Shown here: positions 48,647 to 58,232 of the stretch, one piece after another
Layout of the letters: every line of letters starts with the position of its first letter
How positions within the stretch are numbered: position 1 is the first letter of the stretch
Source: Fidelibacterota bacterium
GTDB taxonomy: Bacteria > Fidelibacterota > SORT01
NCBI GenBank assembly: GCA_022571215.1
Contig: JACZYG010000007.1
Span: 1 to 64,000, forward strand
Length of the DNA stretch: 64,000 nt
Direction of reading: 5' to 3'
Position numbers and translations under genes: made by a program
The notes under the pieces: model-generated
The model's database searches: none
Told to the model about the DNA's origin: nothing
The model's input: only the letters and a program-made list of their open reading frames with translations

Positions 48647-49933
48647 ATGGACGGAAATATGACTATTGTTAAGAATATGAAAGAGAACGCAGTTATTGTC
48701 GGAGTTGCTCTGAAAGACACTTCGAGAGAGGAATTAAACTCTTCGATGGAGGAATTAAAGCAGCTATCAATCACAGCTGGAGCGAACGTTGTTGAAGTGA
48801 TTTCGCAGAATCTTGCTTCAATTAATCCATCGACTTATATCGGCAAAGGAAAAGTTGAAGAGTTAGCGAAACTGATTAAAGAAAAAGAAATTCAATTGGC
48901 GATATTTGACGATGAGCTTTCTCCCGCGCAAGCTTCTAAACTCGAAAAGATAATAGAGTGCGCTGTAATTGACCGAAAAGGATTGATTCTCGATATCTTT
49001 GCTCTTCACGCGCGGAGCCGTGAATCGAAAATTCAGGTAGAACTTGCTCAGCTCAAGTATATGCTGCCCCGTCTGAGAGGGCAATGGACTCATCTCGAAA
49101 GACAGGAAGGAGCGATAGGTACCAGGGGACCTGGTGAAACTCAGCTCGAGACCGACCGCCGCGCTATCAGGATTAAAATCAGCAAACTTGAAAAAGATCT
49201 CGATAAAATAGATTCCCAGAGAAACGTTCGGCGAGCCGGGAGAAGCAGACTCAAGATGGCTTCGCTAATAGGCTATACTAATGCCGGTAAATCCACTCTC
49301 CTGAACGCTCTAACCGGAGCGGACGCCCTTGTGGAGGACCAACTCTTTGCAACGCTTGACACCACCGTAAGAAGGATTGATTTTGATAACGGGTCAGATA
49401 TTCTTTTGAGCGACACCGTGGGGTTTATCAAAAAACTGCCTCATGAACTCGTTGCATCATTTCGGAGCACGTTCTCGGAAGCAATTGAAGCTGATTTGTT
49501 ATTGCACGTGATAGACACAAGTCAACCGAATTTCGAAGAACAAATGGAGGCGGTGACATCAGTGCTCCACGAGATTAAAATCACTGATAAACCGATCATC
49601 TATGTATTTAACAAGATGGATATTATTGATTCAGCGGGGAGGAAAGAGGCTTTACTTAAAAATTATCCTGATGGAGTGTTCATTTCCGCATCAAAAAAAA
49701 CCGGATTGAATGAACTGTTGATACAAATAAGGAAGTTGGCTTTTGGCTCCTATATCAGAAAGACACTTTCTATTCCACTAAGCGAGGGGAAAATTCTTGC
49801 ATCAATATATAACAGTGGAAGGGTCTTGAATAGAATAGAGGCGAACGGCAAAGTCGAAATTACTTTTGAAGCGTCTCCGGAAATCGTTTCGATAATCATG
49901 AAGAGTATTGACAACGCGGAGAAGCCGAATTGA
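48647..49933 (+). CDS. hflX: GTPase HflX
   Basis: GPGETQLETDRRAIRIKI, LIGYTNAGKSTLLNALTGA, LSDTVGFIKKLPHELVASFRSTF. Confidence 0.96.
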   Translation: MDGNMTIVKNMKENAVIVGVALKDTSREELNSSMEELKQLSITAGANVVEVISQNLASINPSTYIGKGKVEELAKLIKEKEIQLAIFDDELSPAQASKLEKIIECAVIDRKGLILDIFALHARSRESKIQVELAQLKYMLPRLRGQWTHLERQEGAIGTRGPGETQLETDRRAIRIKISKLEKDLDKIDSQRNVRRAGRSRLKMASLIGYTNAGKSTLLNALTGADALVEDQLFATLDTTVRRIDFDNGSDILLSDTVGFIKKLPHELVASFRSTFSEAIEADLLLHVIDTSQPNFEEQMEAVTSVLHEIKITDKPIIYVFNKMDIIDSAGRKEALLKNYPDGVFISASKKTGLNELLIQIRKLAFGSYIRKTLSIPLSEGKILASIYNSGRVLNRIEANGKVEITFEASPEIVSIIMKSIDNAEKPN

Positions 49934-50466
49934 AAAGCATCGAAATATCAGGAGCCAAATTACTGTTGGCAAAAGGAGATATAGCTCTTGAAGAGAGTGA
50001 TGCCATTGTCAACGCTGCTAATAATGTATTGTGGATGGGGTCAGGAGTAGCCGGCGCAATCAAAAAAGAAGGGGGACAGGAAATAGAGGAGGAGGCTGTT
50101 TCCAAAGGACCGATTGAAATCGGAGAGGCAATTCTGACGGGCAGCGGGAATCTTAAATCAAAGTGCGTTATTCACGCTGCGGTGATGGGACAAGATCTTT
50201 CTACCGATGCTGATACTGTTAAAAAAGCTTTGATTAGCAGCTTCGATCTTGCGGAACAAGAAGGGTTGAACTCGATTTCCGTTCCTGCGCTCGGAACCGG
50301 AGTAGGCGGATTTTCAATTGACGCGTGCGCTGAAATTATGGTTCGGGTAACCATTAACTTTCTTCAGCGGTCGGTGAATATCAAATTAGTGAAAATTGTT
50401 CTTTTCAGTGATTCGGATTTAGAAACGTTTGAAGGCAAACTTGAGGAGATTTTTTCTCGAAAATAA
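49930..50466 (+). CDS. Macro domain protein (ADP-ribose binding, YmdB-like)
   Basis: KGDIALEESDAIVNAANNVLWMGSGVAGAIKKEGG; SVPALGTGVGGF. Confidence 0.93.
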   Translation: MKSIEISGAKLLLAKGDIALEESDAIVNAANNVLWMGSGVAGAIKKEGGQEIEEEAVSKGPIEIGEAILTGSGNLKSKCVIHAAVMGQDLSTDADTVKKALISSFDLAEQEGLNSISVPALGTGVGGFSIDACAEIMVRVTINFLQRSVNIKLVKIVLFSDSDLETFEGKLEEIFSRK

Positions 50467-50640
50467 TAGACCTCAACAGAGTGTTTAATTGGGAACCGTA
50501 TCATTTACGGTGGGTACTTCCGGAACGCTTCGAGGTTCCGCCTTGTTCGTGGGGCATTCTCTTGACGCTCCGAGTTCAGTTCCCTGCTTTAGAGTGTTGG
50601 TTCCAAGCAGAACACTCTCAGTGTCGAGGTCTAAATCGAA
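50467..50640 (-). ncRNA. Putative structured ncRNA (identity unknown)
   Basis: 18-bp closing stem (50468-50485 with 50611-50632) with 4-nt bulge, nested helices, and a - strand promoter-like TTGCTT-17-TATATT at 50731-50703; strand inferred. Confidence 0.4.
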
Positions 50641-50702
50641 GAAAATATTTCAAAGAGCAAAGGCACCTCCTATGGAAGTTTTATAACCTATCTTCACTCA
50701 AC

Positions 50703-50731
50703 AATATAGGATGCTCGAAAGATTAAAGCAA
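50703..50731 (-). promoter_or_regulatory. Sigma70-like promoter for putative ncRNA
   Basis: On - strand TTGCTT (50731-50726), 17-nt spacer, TATATT (50708-50703). Confidence 0.4.
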
Positions 50732-50757
50732 GCGTTTGCGGATTACAGCTACGTAGA

Positions 50758-51969
50758 TTATTTATACGAGTTGATTTTGGTTACTTCGCCCTGAGACATC
50801 GCAATTGTAATGGTACCGACAGAGTCGCTCCATACATTTACGGTAGTCCTCATCATGTCGAGTATCCTGTCAACGGCTACGATCAGTCCCACGCCCTCTA
50901 AGGGAAGACCAACCGCATTAAGAATGATACTCATCATCACGAGACCTGCCATAGGTATTCCCGCAGCTCCGATGGATGCGAGTAAGGCAGTTACCACAAC
51001 TATCATCTGTTGCGTAAAGGAAAGCTCAATACCGTAAGCTTGCGCAATGAAAACAGCCGCTACACATTCATATAGCGCGGTGCCGTCCATATTAATGGTC
51101 GCTCCAAGAGGCAGCACAAAACTCGAGATCTTGTTTGAAACTCCCGCATTCTTCTCAACACTGCTCATTGTGACAGGAAGAGTTGCCGATGAAGAGGAAG
51201 TAGAAAATGCGGTAGTAAGGGCGGTCGCCATTGCCTTAAAGAAATTGAGCGGATTCACGCGAGCGATAAAATATAAGATGAGAGGAAGCGTGACGAATGC
51301 GTGAATAATCAAACCGGCGGCTACCACGGACATATAACTTAACAGGGGTCCGAAAGCTGAAAACCCTGTTTTTGCGACTATCTTCAGCATCAACCCGAAT
51401 ACGCCGATAGGCGCAAGTCTGATGATCACACCGGTCATTTTCATCATTATTTGAAAAATGGATTCAAAGAAACCTGTCATTTGGGTGCGGCTTTTTTCGG
51501 GCAATCGAGTGATAAAATAACCGAATAGGAGGCTGAAAAATATAATTGGTAAGATCTCGCCATTCGCCATTGACGCTATTGGGTTCGTCGGAATTATCCG
51601 ATATAAAATATCAATAGGTGATTTTATGGTGGTGAGTCCTGTGGGCGCTTCTTCAAGACCTAAGTTCGCTCCTACTCCCGGCTGAACTAAGTTGACAAGG
51701 AAAAGACCGGTGATAATAGCTAAAAAACTCGTACTTATATAATAGGTGAAGGTCTTGAGGCTGATCATTCCTAATTTGCCGGCAGAGCCGATGCTTGTTA
51801 CTCCTGAAATAATAGAGGAAAGAATTAGAGGGACGATAATCATTTTGAGGAGTCTAAGGAAGAGATCACCAAGGAAAGCTAACCATAATAGTTGCTCACC
51901 GAATATTGAGCCGGCGGCGCTGCCGATCACCATAGCGATTAATATTTGCCAGTGCAATTTTAGCTTCAC
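50758..51969 (-). CDS. Dicarboxylate/amino acid:cation symporter (DAACS, GltP/GltT-like)
   Basis: AFSTSSSSATLPVTM, PLGATINMDGTALYECVAAVFIAQ, DRILDMMRTTVNVWSDSVGTI. Confidence 0.95.
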   Translation of the reverse strand: MKLKLHWQILIAMVIGSAAGSIFGEQLLWLAFLGDLFLRLLKMIIVPLILSSIISGVTSIGSAGKLGMISLKTFTYYISTSFLAIITGLFLVNLVQPGVGANLGLEEAPTGLTTIKSPIDILYRIIPTNPIASMANGEILPIIFFSLLFGYFITRLPEKSRTQMTGFFESIFQIMMKMTGVIIRLAPIGVFGLMLKIVAKTGFSAFGPLLSYMSVVAAGLIIHAFVTLPLILYFIARVNPLNFFKAMATALTTAFSTSSSSATLPVTMSSVEKNAGVSNKISSFVLPLGATINMDGTALYECVAAVFIAQAYGIELSFTQQMIVVVTALLASIGAAGIPMAGLVMMSIILNAVGLPLEGVGLIVAVDRILDMMRTTVNVWSDSVGTITIAMSQGEVTKINSYK

Positions 51970-52189
51970 TATTATCTCCGTTTGTTTTTGTAAAAAGTTG
52001 ATTTAAAGAAAAAAGTATAGTGATGATCGGGTTAATGCACAAGAAGAAATAATTCAAAGCATGACTTATTGCGACTATGAACAGAGAGACCGGTTGTAAG
52101 AAAATTCTTCTTGTAAATTACTTCCGAATGACCGATACTACGTCCAATTACTGACAACAAACCACGCTCAAAATTCAAAGGGATACCAG

Positions 52190-53620
52190 ATGCCGAAAGC
52201 CAAAACAATAAAAGAAGACCTGAATCTCAACAATATTGTCGGACGCCAATTCGATAAAGCGGCAAGAACATTAAAATTGCCATCGGGGTTGATAAGTCAG
52301 ATAAAGGCGTGTAATGCGGTCTATCAAATGCAGTTTCCGGTAAAAGTGGGGCATCATTATGAACTGTTCACTGGTTGGAGGGCGGAGCACAGTCAGCATA
52401 AAAAACCTCTCAAAGGCGGTATCAGGTTCAGTCCAACAGTAACGCAAGATGAGATAATGGCTCTTGCCGCATTGATGACGTATAAATGCGCTATTGTAAA
52501 CGTGCCGTTCGGAGGTTCAAAAGGAGGAGTTCGAATCGCTCCATGGAAATATAAGAGAAGTGTTATAGAAAAGGTTACAAGACGATTCACGGCTGAACTG
52601 ATTAAAAAGAATTTTATAGGGCCGGGGGAGAATGTTCCTGCGCCGGACATGGGCACCGGTCCCCGCGAAATGGCCTGGATGGCTGATACATTTGATGTGT
52701 TTAACCCTGGTGGATTAGATAACATGGCTTGCGTAACGGGGAAACCGGTGGAACAGGGGGGTATCCAAGGCAGGAGAGAAGCTACGGGAAGGGGAATCCT
52801 ATACGGTATTAAAGAGGTGACAAACGATAAAAAGATAATGAAGAAATTGGGGTTGTCTTTAGGTATTGACGGCAAAAAAGTCGCAGTCCAGGGTTTCGGA
52901 AATGTAGGCTGGAATGCTGCCAATTTTTTGCATCAAGAGGGAGCAATAATAGTAGGTGTCGGAGAGTGGGACGGCTGCATTATTACTCCAAAAGGTCTTG
53001 ACCCGGTAAAAGTGATCAAGCATCGGCAAAAGACCGGTTCAATAAAGAAATACCCGGGAGCTAAAACAGTCGCAAATCCGAAAGCGATTTTAGAGGTTGA
53101 GTGTGATATACTCGTTCCGGCTGCTCTCGAGAATCAAATCACTTTGGAAAACGCCCGTGATATAAAGTGTAAGATATTGGCTGAAGGAGCAAACGGACCT
53201 ACTACTTCCGGCGCTGAAGAAATTCTTCTCAAGAAAGGTATTTTAATAATACCCGATATTTATCTCAATGCCGGAGGCGTAACAGTTTCATATTTTGAGT
53301 GGAGTAAGAATCTTTCTCATATGAGATATGGCAGGATGGAAAAAAGGTTTGAAGAGATAAAGACCGAGAAGTTCCTAAATTTTAATGAAAGTTTTATGAA
53401 TAAAAAAATAAGCAAGAAGATGAGGGAATCTATCGTCAAAGGCCCCAATGAGATAGATCTTGTAAATTCAGGTCTTGAAGAGACAATGAAAGATGCCTTT
53501 AGAGAAATTATGGAAATTTATTATCGCAAAAGAGATATAAACGATCTTAGAACCGCGGCGTTTGCTCTCGCCATAGATAAGGTCGCCACGACTTATCTGC
53601 AATTGGGGATATTTCCTTAA
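52190..53620 (+). CDS. gdhA: Glu/Leu/Phe/Val dehydrogenase (glutamate dehydrogenase) with antenna-like insertion
   Basis: LKGGIRFSPTVTQDEIMALAALMTYKCAIVNVPFGGSKGGV, VQGFGNVGWNAA, VTVSYFEWSKNLSHMRYGRM. Confidence 0.95.
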   Translation: MPKAKTIKEDLNLNNIVGRQFDKAARTLKLPSGLISQIKACNAVYQMQFPVKVGHHYELFTGWRAEHSQHKKPLKGGIRFSPTVTQDEIMALAALMTYKCAIVNVPFGGSKGGVRIAPWKYKRSVIEKVTRRFTAELIKKNFIGPGENVPAPDMGTGPREMAWMADTFDVFNPGGLDNMACVTGKPVEQGGIQGRREATGRGILYGIKEVTNDKKIMKKLGLSLGIDGKKVAVQGFGNVGWNAANFLHQEGAIIVGVGEWDGCIITPKGLDPVKVIKHRQKTGSIKKYPGAKTVANPKAILEVECDILVPAALENQITLENARDIKCKILAEGANGPTTSGAEEILLKKGILIIPDIYLNAGGVTVSYFEWSKNLSHMRYGRMEKRFEEIKTEKFLNFNESFMNKKISKKMRESIVKGPNEIDLVNSGLEETMKDAFREIMEIYYRKRDINDLRTAAFALAIDKVATTYLQLGIFP

Positions 53621-54189
53621 AGAGTTCTCCGGTAATACTCGAAAGTCAGACCCGTTTTGTTCCAGTTATCAAATTTTGAAAGTACGGTAACGTCACCGAC
53701 CATTTGCGAGGAAATTCCCTCGCGGACACATCCCGAAATGTATTTATATCCACGATCCTTGCTCCACCATAAGTAGGTGCTTTTTAACTCTTTCGCTATT
53801 CCTTTACCCCGAAAAGAAGGTATCACTCCGAAAGCATATGTATACAGCGTATTCTCCTCTCCGAGGTTTTCATCAACTGAAATCCAGTCAACCTCGCTGA
53901 AATATTCGAGAGGCGCGCCAATTATGAAACCTATCGGCTCGCCCTGATAGCGGGCGATGAAGGGATGAGTCGAGGGAGGATTGAAATAGTTCAATATATC
54001 TTTTCTCGTTGCCAATAATTTGAGACCGAAACTTTCCACGAGCGATTGGGAGATATGAATAAGAGGTTTAACGTCATTACTCCCGAGCGATCTGAGAAGC
54101 TCGATTGTAAAACCGCCTTCTATCCGTCTAATTATCTTGGAAGTAGATTCCGCGCTGTTTGGATCTATTCCCATCGGTAAAGAATCCAT
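53617..54189 (-). CDS. GNAT family N-acetyltransferase
   Basis: TYAFGVIPSFRGKGIAKELKSTYLWWSKDRGYKYISG. Confidence 0.75.
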   Translation of the reverse strand: MDSLPMGIDPNSAESTSKIIRRIEGGFTIELLRSLGSNDVKPLIHISQSLVESFGLKLLATRKDILNYFNPPSTHPFIARYQGEPIGFIIGAPLEYFSEVDWISVDENLGEENTLYTYAFGVIPSFRGKGIAKELKSTYLWWSKDRGYKYISGCVREGISSQMVGDVTVLSKFDNWNKTGLTFEYYRRTL

Positions 54190-54359
54190 TTCTTACGACT
54201 TTATTATTTATTAATTATCTGTTGCATGTTTTTGATTATAAAATTGTAGGAATTATACTTCCTATAGTCAAGGGAAGATAATATAAGACCGAACGCTCTT
54301 TAATGGTTGTTTAATAGAGGAGAGGATTATAGATTAAATTTTTATGACAACGGAAGAAA

Positions 54360-55160
54360 ATGAGTTTTAACGAGAATTTAAAATCCCTTATAAAATCTAA
54401 GAAGAGTCATCTTTGTATCGGACTCGATGTAGACGAAACAAAATTACCACAATCGGTTTTATCCTCGGATGAACCGATACTCGCTTTCAATCAACAGATT
54501 ATCAAATATACCGAAGACATTGCCGTCGTGTTTAAATTGAATTTGGCATTCTATGAAGCTATGGGAGAGAAAGGCTACCGGATATTGCAAGAGACTCTGT
54601 CAATGATTCCCAAAGACGTTCTGACGGTCGCGGATGCCAAAAGGGGAGATATTAGCAACAGTTCTTCAATGTACGCGAAAGCGATCTTTGAGGATTTAGG
54701 ATTCGATGCCGTAACTGTTAACCCCTATATGGGCTTTGATTCGGTAGAACCATTTTTAAAAGATCAGGAAAAAGGCGTCTTTATATTGGTTCTGACCTCT
54801 AACGAGGGCAGTTCTGATTTTCAACAAATTGAGTCGGCTGACGGGATACCGATGTTCCTTGAAGTAGCGAAAAAGATTTCAAAATGGAACGGAAACGACA
54901 ATATCGGAATGGTCCTGGGCGCGACTCACCCCGAAGAGCTGGAAAGCGCCGTAAAAGCCGCTCCGAAATTGTCAGTGCTTATACCGGGAGTCGGTAAACA
55001 GGGCGGTGAAGTTAAAAGGGTCAAAGCTGCTTTCAAAGATAGTGAGCAAGGTCCCTACATTGTAAATTCTTCAAGAGGAATTATATATGCTTCGTCCGGA
55101 GAGGATTTTGCTTCTGAGGCGAGGGAAGCGGCAAAAGAACTTAGGGATGAATTGAACTAA
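54360..55160 (+). CDS. pyrF: Orotidine-5'-phosphate decarboxylase
   Basis: LCIGLDVDETKLP, VADAKRGDISNSS, VTVNPYMGFDSVEPFL. Confidence 0.95.
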   Translation: MSFNENLKSLIKSKKSHLCIGLDVDETKLPQSVLSSDEPILAFNQQIIKYTEDIAVVFKLNLAFYEAMGEKGYRILQETLSMIPKDVLTVADAKRGDISNSSSMYAKAIFEDLGFDAVTVNPYMGFDSVEPFLKDQEKGVFILVLTSNEGSSDFQQIESADGIPMFLEVAKKISKWNGNDNIGMVLGATHPEELESAVKAAPKLSVLIPGVGKQGGEVKRVKAAFKDSEQGPYIVNSSRGIIYASSGEDFASEAREAAKELRDELN

Positions 55161-55163
55161 GCG

Positions 55164-55742
55164 ATGATGACAAAGCAGGAAATAAAAGATCTGTTTCTGA
55201 AGTCGGGAGCTCTGAAGGAGGGTCATTTCAAACTCACTTCAGGGCTGCACAGTCCTCAATACGTGAACAAATTCGATCTGTTGAGCAAGCCGGAATTTGC
55301 CGCCCCGCTTTTGGAGGAGATGGCATCGAGATGGAAAGATAAAATGGTCGGGATAGTTGTCGGTCCTGCTGTTGGAGGGATAATATTATCCTATGAAGTC
55401 GCCCGGCATCTGAATATCACCGGAATATTTCTCGAACGGAAAAATGGGGCGATGACCATGACTCGCGGATTCGAGATCAAACCCGGTCAAAGGGTGTTGA
55501 TAGTAGAAGATGTGGTCACAACAGGAGGTTCTGTCAGAGAAGTCTGTGATGTGGTCAATGAGGCGGGAGGCAGTCTGATAGGAATTTCATTAATGGTAGA
55601 TAGAAGCGGAGGAAAAGTGAACTTCGGAATTGAAACGGATTCTTTGCTGACCCTTGATTTAGAAACTTACACTCCTGATGAATGTCCTCTCTGCCATGAT
55701 GGGACAGCCTTATCCACGCCCGGAAGCACAGGGAAAAAATAA
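55164..55742 (+). CDS. pyrE: Orotate phosphoribosyltransferase
   Basis: GHFKLTSGLHSPQYVNKF, VLIVEDVVTTGGSVREV. Confidence 0.95.
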   Translation: MMTKQEIKDLFLKSGALKEGHFKLTSGLHSPQYVNKFDLLSKPEFAAPLLEEMASRWKDKMVGIVVGPAVGGIILSYEVARHLNITGIFLERKNGAMTMTRGFEIKPGQRVLIVEDVVTTGGSVREVCDVVNEAGGSLIGISLMVDRSGGKVNFGIETDSLLTLDLETYTPDECPLCHDGTALSTPGSTGKK

Positions 55743-55744
55743 AG

Positions 55745-56518
55745 ATGAAAGTAGTCACGCTCGCTTCGGGCAGTAATGCCAATTCTACTTACGTTGAATC
55801 CGGGGATGTGAGGCTTCTGTTTGACATGGGACTGTCCGGGAAGGCTACGTTTGATCGCCTTAAAGAGTTGGGCGTACTTCCAATGAGTCTTTCCGGAATT
55901 TTCATAACGCACGAACATAAGGATCATTGCCGTGGACTACGGGTATTCACACAGAAATACAATGTGCCTATTTATGTCAATAATCCAACCGCAGAGTTAT
56001 TGGCAGCAGAGCTTCCAGCCGATGTTAAACTTCGTATAATTTCAACGCAGGACGAGATCAAATTCAACGGGTTGCGTGTAATCCCTTTTAGCGTTCCTCA
56101 TAACAGTATCGAGCCGTTAGGTTATTCCATCATAGCCGAGAAGAAAAAAATAGGAATCCTTACGGATTGCGGATTCGCGACTAATCTGGTGAAAGAGAGG
56201 TTGAAAAACGTTGATCTTTTATTGATAGAATCGAACTATGACGAAGAATTGCTCAAAAATTCATCTTATCCCTGGTCGATCAAGCAACGGATAAGCGGTC
56301 GATTAGGTCATTTATCGAATAAAGAGTCGGCAAAGCTGATAGCTGAATTGTTTGAAGGAAGAAAAGCAAAGGTTATATTGGGTCATCTATCAGAAAACAC
56401 CAACACTCCCGAGCTGGCTGCCGCAGCCGTTGAAACCGCTCTTCGAAGTAACGTGAATAAATCCCATGAGATCTATCATGCACCAAGAGCAGGTCTTGGT
56501 GGAATATTTAATCTATAA
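55745..56518 (+). CDS. MBL-fold metallohydrolase, YycJ/WalJ-like
   Basis: VVTLASGSNANSTYVESGDVRLLFDMGLSGK, ITHEHKDHCRGL, GRLGHLSNKESAKL. Confidence 0.93.
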   Translation: MKVVTLASGSNANSTYVESGDVRLLFDMGLSGKATFDRLKELGVLPMSLSGIFITHEHKDHCRGLRVFTQKYNVPIYVNNPTAELLAAELPADVKLRIISTQDEIKFNGLRVIPFSVPHNSIEPLGYSIIAEKKKIGILTDCGFATNLVKERLKNVDLLLIESNYDEELLKNSSYPWSIKQRISGRLGHLSNKESAKLIAELFEGRKAKVILGHLSENTNTPELAAAAVETALRSNVNKSHEIYHAPRAGLGGIFNL

Positions 56519-56647
56519 GCTTACGATCTGATAACAAATTGTGCAATTTTAATAATAGTTACTTATATTCTTTGGAAAAGCAGTAACAATTAATCGGAAA
56601 TAAAGTATTTAAGAGCAGTGAACGGTAAATCAGGAGATATACGTATT

Positions 56648-57316
56648 ATGCGAAAAATAGTGATAATTCTAAGTTTAGCCGGGCTTATTGGCGCCTGTTC
56701 GAGTAAATCAGATGAAATGGAGATAAGTATGACGCATGAGATATTGACGACTGAACAAATAGAAGCAATCATGGAAGAAGTATCGGCAATGGAAATGCCG
56801 ACGATTGAGGCTGATGAAGTGGCGGTGATGGAAACGAGTTTAGGTACTATGGTTATTGAATTTGATGTTGCTAACGCTCCGGTGCATGCGGCAAATTTCA
56901 AAAAATTGGTAATGGCTGGATATTATGACGGAATTTCCTTTCATAGAGTAATTCCCGGCTTTATGATACAGGGAGGTGATATAAATTCCCGCGATGACGA
57001 TCCTAATAATGATGGCGTGGGCGGTCCGGGATATACAATCGCGGCGGAAATCCATAATCCGCATAAAAAAGGTACGCTGGCTGCGGCGAGAACAGGCGGA
57101 GCGATGAACCCTGAACGAAGGTCAAGCGGAAGCCAATTTTACTTCTGTCATGTCGATATTCCCCACCTTGACGGTGAATATACCGTATATGGTCAGGTGA
57201 TCGAGGGAATGGATGTTATTGATAAGATTGCCGCCGTTAAAACAGGTCCGAATGACAAACCGATTGATGATGTAAGAATCAACAGGGTATATATGACTAC
57301 CAAGTCAGAGCTGTAA
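56648..57316 (+). CDS. Cyclophilin-type peptidyl-prolyl cis-trans isomerase lipoprotein
   Basis: Lipobox LIGACSS; FHRVIPGFMIQGGDINSRDDDPNNDGVGGPGYTI; ATG 56648 favoured over 56618. Confidence 0.93.
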   Translation: MRKIVIILSLAGLIGACSSKSDEMEISMTHEILTTEQIEAIMEEVSAMEMPTIEADEVAVMETSLGTMVIEFDVANAPVHAANFKKLVMAGYYDGISFHRVIPGFMIQGGDINSRDDDPNNDGVGGPGYTIAAEIHNPHKKGTLAAARTGGAMNPERRSSGSQFYFCHVDIPHLDGEYTVYGQVIEGMDVIDKIAAVKTGPNDKPIDDVRINRVYMTTKSEL

Positions 57317-57373
57317 CAGTAGAGAATAAATAGAAGATATGGTGCCTAAAAGTAAAACTATAGGTATAGCAAA

Positions 57374-57847
57374 TTGACCCTGTCCCATGTAAATAAGGCT
57401 GGAAAGGCATCTATGGTCGATGTTTCCGGGAAAGAACTGACCGAACGGATTGCTTCAGCCCGCGTCAGGGTAAAGTTGAACGCTGAAGCGTTTGAAGCTG
57501 TATCAGAGAATAAAATTAAAAAAGGCGATGTTCTTGCTGTCGCAAATATCGCCGGAATCAATGCGGCAAAAAAGACATCGGAACTGATCCCGCTTACTCA
57601 TCAGATAAATTTAAGGCATGTCAATATTGAATTTGTCCTGGATAGAGAATCTTCAGAGATTGAGATAACTTCCGAGGTGAAAGCCAACGATAAAACCGGG
57701 GTTGAGATGGAGGCGTTGACGGCAGCATCGGTCTCCGCTTTGACAATATACGATATGTGCAAATCTATCGACCGAAAGATTGAAATTAGAGATTTGAGGG
57801 TTATATTCAAGGCGGGCGGGAAAAGTGGAAAATTTGAAAATGAGTAA
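57374..57847 (+). CDS. moaC: Cyclic pyranopterin monophosphate synthase
   Basis: LSHVNKAGKASMVDVSGKELTERIA, IPLTHQINLRHV, VEMEALTAASVSALTIYDMCKSID. Confidence 0.95.
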   Translation: MTLSHVNKAGKASMVDVSGKELTERIASARVRVKLNAEAFEAVSENKIKKGDVLAVANIAGINAAKKTSELIPLTHQINLRHVNIEFVLDRESSEIEITSEVKANDKTGVEMEALTAASVSALTIYDMCKSIDRKIEIRDLRVIFKAGGKSGKFENE

Positions 57848-57905
57848 TCCGCATGACATTTAAAAGAGATGCCTGATATTATACTGAGTGCTCTGAAGCA
57901 AGAAA

Positions 57906-58214
57906 ATGTTAAGCCTGGAGGAGCAAATGGTAAAAGCGATATGGAATGGAAAAGAACTTGCGGCAAGTGATGATTGTATAGTGATAGAAGGCAATCAATA
58001 CTTCCCGCCTGACAGTATCAATAAAGAATATTTCAAGGATAGTCCGAGCAATTCTACTTGCCCGTGGAAGGGAATTGCAAGTTACTATAACATAGAAATT
58101 AACGGCGAAGTAAATCAGGATGCGGCGTGGTATTATCCGGCTCCGTCCGATGCTGCGAGTTCCATAAAGGATTATGTGGCATTTTGGAGAGGAGTGGAAG
58201 TGACTAATGAATAA
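57906..58214 (+). CDS. DUF427 domain-containing protein
   Basis: VKAIWNGKELAASDDCIVIEGNQYFPPDSINKEYFKDSPSNSTCPWKGIASYYNI...AAWYYPAPSDAA. Confidence 0.92.
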   Translation: MLSLEEQMVKAIWNGKELAASDDCIVIEGNQYFPPDSINKEYFKDSPSNSTCPWKGIASYYNIEINGEVNQDAAWYYPAPSDAASSIKDYVAFWRGVEVTNE

Positions 58215-58232
58215 CCTCTCGAGGAGAATATT

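Noticed and set aside
50468-50632. Integron attC site
   Set aside because: Palindromic, but core RYYYAAC/GTTRRRY boxes do not match and no integrase or cassette array is present
50481-50726. + strand ORFs (50481-50726 and 50489-50686)
   Set aside because: Lie in the structured intergenic element; low-complexity, no RBS, two frames open by chance
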